Assembly (NCBI GenBank): GCA_017633835.1
Contig: JAGBOP010000019.1
Coordinates: 1-12,407 of the forward strand
Direction of reading: 5' to 3'
Source of the DNA: a bacterium
Lineage (GTDB): Bacteria > Bacillota_I > Bacilli_A > Mycoplasmatales > Mycoplasmoidaceae
DNA length: 12,407 nucleotides
The notes under the pieces are model-generated. The model was not told where the DNA came from. It saw only the letters and a program-made list of their open reading frames with translations, and did not search any database. This document shows, one piece after another, positions 8,368 to 12,407 of the stretch (its first letter is position 1; each line of letters begins with the position of its first letter). A program made the translations under genes and the position numbers.

Positions 8368-8373
8368 TATAAA
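8368..8373 (+). promoter_or_regulatory. -10 box of the marR-ABC operon
   Basis: TATAAA (8368-8373, extending as TATAAAAT) ends immediately before the palindrome at 8374-8401. Transcription would then begin inside the palindrome. No recognisable -35 hexamer is present at 16-18 bp spacing, as is common in mollicute promoters. Confidence 0.5.
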
Positions 8374-8401
8374 ATATTACTATTCATATGAAAAGTAATA
8401 T
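8374..8401. promoter_or_regulatory. 28-bp palindromic operator candidate for the MarR repressor
   Basis: The outer arms ATATTACT (8374-8381) and AGTAATAT (8394-8401) are exact inverted copies. The inner ten bases, TTCATATGAA (8383-8392), are a perfect palindrome on the same centre. Only the pair 8382/8393 (A opposite A) breaks the symmetry, so 13 of 14 pairs match. It sits directly between the -10 box and the Shine-Dalgarno of the marR-family gene, where a bound dimer would block transcription. MarR proteins typically bind palindromes of this kind in their own promoters. Confidence 0.7.
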
Positions 8402-8406
8402 AAGGA
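8402..8406 (+). promoter_or_regulatory. Shine-Dalgarno of the marR-family gene
   Basis: AAGGA at 8402-8406 lies 9 nt before ATG 8416 and touches the right end of the palindrome. It fixes the start of the regulator. Confidence 0.7.
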
Positions 8407-8415
8407 AAATAAGCA

Positions 8416-8850
8416 ATGGAAATTTTTAAGATTATTCGTAATTCGCAAATAATTACGCATTACATCTATAAATTATATTTTAAGTATGCTCATTCTCCAG
8501 AGCATAAACTTGAATTATCACCAACGGGGATTTTTATTATTGTGATGATTGGGCAGCACAAAAAACAAACTATTTCCATGATTCAGCAATATAGTTTGCT
8601 AAAACAACCAACCTTGTCCAAAAGTATTAGTAACCTCATTGATTCTAAATATATTACCAAAGAAATTAAGGGCAAGGAACACATCCTTTGTTTAACTAAA
8701 AAAGGGCAAGATACTTATGATGAAATCATTAATATCTTGCTCGAAGTAGAAAAAAAGATTAAAAAGGACGTGCCCCAAGAAATAATTACTAATTATTTAA
8801 ATGCGAGTGAAGAATTAGCCAAGATCTTAGATGATCCATTAATGAAATAA
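8416..8850 (+). CDS. MarR-family winged-helix transcriptional regulator
   Basis: 144 aa, the usual MarR size, in one frame without UGA. N-terminal helices (MEIFKIIRNSQIITHYIYKLYF) and C-terminal helices (DEIINILLEVEKKIKKDV, ITNYLNASEELAKIL) would form the dimer interface. The centre holds the helix-turn-helix (ISMIQQYSLLKQPTLSKSISNLIDSKYI; recognition helix around TLSKSISNLI), followed by a beta wing (KEIKGKEHILCLTKKGQD) with the LTxKG motif common to the family. Such proteins act as repressors released by small ligands or oxidation. There is one cysteine, in the wing (HILCLT). The permease gene begins 6 nt after its stop, and the palindrome in its own leader suggests autoregulation of the whole operon. 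The inducer cannot be told from sequence. Confidence 0.9.
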   Translation: MEIFKIIRNSQIITHYIYKLYFKYAHSPEHKLELSPTGIFIIVMIGQHKKQTISMIQQYSLLKQPTLSKSISNLIDSKYITKEIKGKEHILCLTKKGQDTYDEIINILLEVEKKIKKDVPQEIITNYLNASEELAKILDDPLMK

Positions 8851-8856
8851 AAAAAT

Positions 8857-9771
8857 ATGAAAGCAGTTATTAAATTAATTAATAGTCACTACTGAAATTC
8901 AAAGACTGAACCCATCTTTACGTTTATCTTGCCAATTTTCATTTTAGGAATTTTCAGTCATATTTCGTTTAGTGGGGGAGTGGTAACCGTAGTTACAGCA
9001 GCTGGAACCATTCCAGGTTTAATTGCGTTAATGATTACTTCAAACTCAATGCAAACTGTCCCAACATCCATTCAGAGTTTTCGCAATTCCTCGTTATTTA
9101 AGCGGATTGGGTCCACGCCAATTAAACCATGAATGTTTATTGTGGGATGTTCGTTATTTTATAGTGCGGTGTTTGTATTTGAAATTTGTTTCATGTTATT
9201 GTTAGTAGTAATTTTCTTCTCGAACCATAACATGCAACTATATCCTGATGATAAAGCAGTGTATGCTGGACCAGCATTCATGTACATTTTTAAAGAAGTG
9301 AACTGAGGAGGATATGTATTAAGTCAAATTTACACCATTATTCTTTCCATCGTTATGGGATTATTTATTGTTTCAGTAACTAAAAGCACCATGGGAGCAC
9401 AAGGATTAGGCATGGCAATCTTCTTTTTATCCATGTTCTTATCAGGGGAATTAATTCCCCTTTCCAATATTCTTGGTAACCAAGGATTAACTGTGATTAG
9501 TTACTTCTCACCTTTTAGATATACCAACGGTTTACAATATGAATCTTTTATCCCAAGTAATAGTTCGTTTGGATCATTTCATTACTTAGGATCACACAGT
9601 GTATTTGAATACAGTAAATATGGTTGAAGCCCTGCTTCTTGACAAACCTTTGGGTTAAACCGTCCAATGTATGAACCTGGAGATTTTTGAGCTAACTGAT
9701 TAGCTCCGCTTGGTTTTACCATTATTTTTGGAGCAGTTGCCATTAAGAAATTACGGTGAGGTACTAGATAG
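8857..9771 (+). CDS. ABC-2 type transporter permease
   Basis: A 304-aa integral membrane protein with six predicted helices, roughly at residues 20-38, 42-62, 92-125, 150-172, 182-205 and 281-296. The segment FLSMFLSGELIPLSNILG is the pattern typical of ABC-2 export permeases (drug/lipid/polysaccharide type), near the fifth helix. A polar loop of ~75 residues, rich in Ser, Phe, Tyr and Trp, separates helices 5 and 6. Eight UGA codons are read as Trp, four of them in the last 50 codons, so the standard code shows only fragments. The start ATG lies 6 nt after the marR-family stop, with no Shine-Dalgarno, suggesting translational coupling. The stop overlaps the start of the ATPase by one base. 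The substrate is unknown. Confidence 0.88.
9758..9762 (+). promoter_or_regulatory. Shine-Dalgarno that fixes a GTG start for the ABC ATPase
   Basis: GAGGT (9758-9762), inside the end of the permease gene, is complementary to the 3' end of 16S rRNA and stands 8 nt before GTG 9771. It supports the unusual GTG start that overlaps the permease TAG (TAGTG). Confidence 0.6.
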
Positions 9772-11051
9772 TGAATGATAATGAAAATAAAACTAATGAT
9801 GAACTAAAAGATTCAGCAAGTAATGAACCCATCAAACAAATTAATATTGTTAATTCCCAGCCAAGTAAGCAAGTAAATCAATCTTCTTTAGATGAACCAG
9901 CAACAAATGAATCATCTGAATCAACCCAAAATGAAGACGATGAACAAGTAAGTAAGAAAAATGCAATTAAATCATTTCTAAATAAATTATTTCCAAAACC
10001 AAAGGAAAAATTAAAAGTCGCTAATCCTGAATTAGAAAAATACGTTAATCAAATTAAAGACCACTTACATCAAATGCCAAGTGACTTAAGCATTTCCGAA
10101 TTAAGTGGGAGAAAGTTCTTAGTCTTTGATCCAAATGATCCTAAATATCCAATTGATAAAAACTATCAATATCGCAGTGATATTTTAAAAACCATTCCTA
10201 AATACATTGCGAATGAAACCACTGATGACATTATTAAAAATGATCAACCATATTTAATATCAGTCAGAAGAAAACGCAATGAACAAGGATATGAAGATGA
10301 AGAAAAAAATCCTGATGCCAGTGCCACATTAAAACCACTCATTGCCATTAAAAACCTCTGCATGGTTTTTAAACGCAAGAATGTAGGTAAAGTGTATGCA
10401 GTTAATAACATTAGTTTTGATATTAACTATTTAGAAAACTTAGCGTTTATTGGAGCCAACGGAGCTGGTAAAACTACAACCGTGGAAATTATTGCTGGCA
10501 TCAATAAACCAACAAGTGGAACCATTGATTACAACTTTAAATATAAGAAGAGTTTTCAAGAACAAATTGGAATTCAATTTCAAGATTCTTCTTACCCACG
10601 GGGAATTACAGTTAAAAACGTCATTGAATTTATGCGGGATGCCCAAGGGGTGGATAAAGAGCGCATGAGCGATGAAGAATTTGATGAATTACTTGACATC
10701 TTTAAAATTAAAGAATTTTATAACTTAGGAGCAAGTAAGTTATCAGGGGGACAACAACAACGCTTAAACGTGTTATTGTCCTTAATGCACAAACCAAAAG
10801 TTATTTTCCTTGATGAATTAGCCACCGGCCTTGATATCCAAATTCGACACAAACTGGAAGAATTTGTCCAACAATGAACCAAGAAGCATAACATCACCAT
10901 TGTCTTAGTTTCTCACGATATGATTGAAGTTGAAAAAATGACGAACCGCATTGTTTTACTTCAAAACGGGATTATTAAAGTTGATATGTACTTAGATGAA
11001 GTCCATTATCAATATGGTAGTGTTGATAATTTAGTGCGACGATACATTTAA
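9771..11051 (+). CDS. ABC transporter ATP-binding protein with long N-terminal extension
   Basis: 426 aa. From about residue 187 it is a complete ABC ATPase: Walker A GANGAGKT (228-235), Q-loop IQFQDS, signature LSGGQQQR (324-331), Walker B VIFLDE with catalytic E349, D-loop ATGLD, and H-loop H382 (VSHD). It would dimerise in the cytoplasm and power the ABC-2 permease encoded just upstream (1-nt overlap). The first ~185 residues are extra. About 1-75 are polar and acidic (Asn, Ser, Glu, Gln), then comes a charged segment with KSFLNKLFPKPKEK, and then a more structured part (GRKFLVFDPNDPKYPIDKNY). Stand-alone ABC ATPases of exporters are usually 230-320 aa, so this extension is unusual. One UGA (10875-10877) is read as Trp between the D-loop and H-loop; the standard code would cut off the H-loop. 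Confidence 0.92.
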
Positions 11052-11071
11052 CCATTTTTCTTATTTATTAA

Positions 11072-11077
11072 TATAAT
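11072..11077 (+). promoter_or_regulatory. -10 box very close to the start of the 273-aa membrane protein
   Basis: A consensus TATAAT (11072-11077) ends 8 nt before ATG 11086, so transcription would start at or within about two bases of the start codon, giving a leaderless message. No Shine-Dalgarno and no good -35 box are present (TTTAAC at 11047-11052 is 19 bp away). Confidence 0.45.
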
Positions 11078-11085
11078 TAAGATAT

Positions 11086-11907
11086 ATGCGTTTTTTTCAC
11101 GACCAAAACAATAAAAATTTTCGTAGTAAACCACTAAATATTTTTATATTTTGCTTAATCTTTATTGTCATTCCTGGGTTAATTTTATGGTTGTTATTTG
11201 GATACATTAATTTCAGCATGGATTTTTTAGTATTCCCTGCTTATGGCATTATTGCCAAAGGCACCACGTCACAAATCATTAGTCACTTGCAGGTTATTTA
11301 TGATAAATCGAATGTTTATGATGGAATTAGAATCGCATGCTATGATCTTTCATTGCTATTAAAAAAACAACCATTAAGTGGATATGCAACAGTTAATTTA
11401 GCTAACTTTACTACTAGTTACTATAGCAACATGTTAGCAGCAGTATGCGTGCCATACATTGTGTGAAGTATTTGTTTACCATTTATTGGTAAACTAACCA
11501 AGTTAATTAACTATGATGCTATTACTTTCTCATTAACTTGCTGCATGATGTTTGTTGTGCTCATTATCACTGGGGGTATTCCGGTTGGTAAAACTACTAG
11601 CAGTGGTTTTGATAACATTGGGGGCTGAATTATTTTTGCCCGCATTGTCATCACCGCCCTAAGTTTACCATTATGATTTTTTACTGCAAACCGGATTGTA
11701 CTTGCATGCTTAGGTTTAGCAAAAGATAAAGAAGACTACTACTTACAATTAACTGACGAAGCTATTAAGACCCAAAAAGATTTAACTTTATTACGTAAGC
11801 AACGCAAGGAAACTATGCAACGTAATAAAGAACCAGTTTACGTGGAAATTAACGATAAACAAATTAATCTCATTAATAAAGACAAAGATAAAAAGAAGAA
11901 GAAATAG
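11086..11907 (+). CDS. Hypothetical four-helix membrane protein, 273 aa
   Basis: Not recognised. Four hydrophobic helices are visible: residues 17-40, 114-136, 147-168 and 180-211. Between helices 1 and 2 lies a ~70-residue polar loop (LSGYATVNLANFTTSYYSN and neighbours), probably outside the cell. A basic, charged C-terminal tail (213-273) with coiled-coil character (TDEAIKTQKDLTLLRKQRKETMQ) ends in a Lys run. Helix 3 is followed by GGIPVGKTTSSG, which looks like a P-loop but lies at a membrane edge without other NTPase motifs. Three UGA codons (one at 11464-11466) are read as Trp. The gene starts 34 nt after the ABC ATPase and could be cotranscribed with it, though a close TATAAT suggests its own promoter. 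It is followed by a hairpin and then obg. Confidence 0.8.
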
Positions 11908-11944
11908 AAATTGTTATTTTGATGATTATCTATTTCTTCTTTTT
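11893..11944 (+). terminator. Hairpin terminator overlapping the stop codon of the membrane protein
   Basis: A 15-bp stem with one G-U pair (11893-11907 with 11930-11944; core AAGAAGAAATAG/CTATTTCTTCTT) includes the stop TAG (11905-11907) in its left arm and closes a 22-nt loop. The right arm runs through T-rich DNA. The stem is AT-rich and the loop long, so termination may be partial; read-through would reach obg. Confidence 0.5.
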
Positions 11945-11948
11945 CTTA

Positions 11949-11978
11949 TATAAAATTAGAAAGATTACCACAAGGAGG
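11949..11978 (+). promoter_or_regulatory. Promoter and strong Shine-Dalgarno of obg
   Basis: TATAAA (11949-11954) follows the hairpin, and AAGGAGG (11972-11978) stands 7 nt before ATG 11986. It is the strongest ribosome site in the window, fitting an essential GTPase that is better expressed than its neighbours. No clear -35 box is seen. Confidence 0.55.
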
Positions 11979-11985
11979 GTAACTT

Positions 11986-12407
11986 ATGCAATTTGTTGAT
12001 GAATGTAAAATTGAATTAAAAGCAGGGGATGGGGGAAATGGCATTATTTCCTGACACCATGAAGCCCATGTCAATCTTGGTGGACCTGCGGGTGGAGATG
12101 GGGGAAATGGAGGCAACATCTATTTAGTTGCTGATCACAATGAACCTAGTTTATTTGATCTTCGCTATATTAAATTAATTAAAGCCGAAAACGGTGTGAA
12201 TGGTCAAAGTGAAAATTGCTATGGAGCAAAAGGTAAAGATAAAATTGTTAAAGTTCCAGTTGGAACTGTTGTTTATGATGAAGATGGTAAAGTCATTGTT
12301 GATTTAAATAAAGACCAACAAACCTTTTTAATTTGTAAAGGTGGAAAAGGTGGTCTTGGTAATGCAAGTTTAAAAAGTTCGATGAATAAAGCTCCTAATC
12401 TATATGA
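11986..12407 (+). CDS. obg: Obg/CgtA GTPase, N-terminal part (cut by window edge)
   Basis: The first 140 codons of an Obg-family GTPase, an essential factor in large ribosomal subunit maturation and stress signalling. What is present is the glycine-rich Obg fold: FVDECKIELKAGDGGNGII, GGPAGGDGGNGGNIYLVAD, DLRYIKLIKAENGVNGQSENCYGAKGKD, VKVPVGTVVYD and KGGKGGLGNA, all aligning with the family in order. The usual basic FRREK after the first glycine block is SWHHEAH here. One UGA (the Trp before HHEAH) is needed, so the standard code would lose the first part. The G domain lies beyond the window. The start is fixed by the Shine-Dalgarno AAGGAGG. Confidence 0.95.

Noticed and set aside
10440..10900. 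Three short open frames on both strands inside the ABC ATPase.
   Set aside because: They overlap the Walker A to Walker B region, whose reading frame is certain.
11490..11600. P-loop-like GGIPVGKTTSSG in the 273-aa membrane protein as a possible ATPase.
   Set aside because: It follows directly on a transmembrane helix, and no Walker B or other NTPase motif is present.
1..12407. Search for CRISPR arrays, insertion sequences, phage genes, toxin-antitoxin pairs and riboswitches.
   Set aside because: No spaced direct repeats, transposase or integrase motifs, or long structured leaders were seen by eye on either strand.

Overview
The window comes from a wall-less bacterium of the Mollicutes (Mycoplasma/Ureaplasma/Spiroplasma type). 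It is strongly AT-rich. Almost every gene reads through in-frame UGA codons at places where Trp fits: copA has 5, the ABC permease 8, the 273-aa membrane protein 3, and uvrC, lepA and obg one each. Translation table 4 is therefore required; under the standard code copA, lepA, the transporter genes and others would look broken. I cannot name the species from sequence alone. Coordinates below assume table 4.

Layout. A tRNA-Ser(UGA) opens the window (5-95), followed by a rho-independent terminator. Next, on the + strand, come a free-standing heavy-metal-associated (HMA) domain protein and a CPC-type copper-transporting P-type ATPase, probably one copper-export operon. copA converges on a minus-strand gene for a NifU C-terminal-domain protein with a lysine-rich tail. 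One 13-bp hairpin covers copA's stop codon and carries the NifU stop in its loop, and could end both transcripts. Divergent from the NifU gene is a 123-aa hypothetical protein, whose end overlaps the end of uvrC (minus strand, excision-repair nuclease). Divergent from uvrC is a 352-aa hypothetical protein with a long acidic tail. Its stop codon overlaps that of lepA (minus strand, elongation factor 4) in a shared TTAA.

Divergent from lepA is the likely regulated accessory unit: a MarR-family repressor, an ABC-2 type permease and an ABC ATPase with a ~185-residue N-terminal extension (8416-11051). The genes are 6 nt apart and then overlap by 1 nt. A 28-bp near-perfect palindrome lies between the -10 box and the Shine-Dalgarno sequence of the marR gene, where an autoregulatory operator would be expected. 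A 273-aa four-helix membrane protein follows with its own TATAAT box unusually close to its ATG, then a hairpin, then the start of obg, which runs off the right edge.

The core genes (tRNA, uvrC, lepA, obg) are ordinary housekeeping. The most interesting parts are the MarR/ABC export unit with its operator, the NifU domain with a histone-H1-like tail, the copper pump with altered A-domain, N-domain and M6 motifs, a UvrC whose usual catalytic His is Asp, and three uncharacterised proteins. I saw no CRISPR array, insertion sequence, phage gene or riboswitch.
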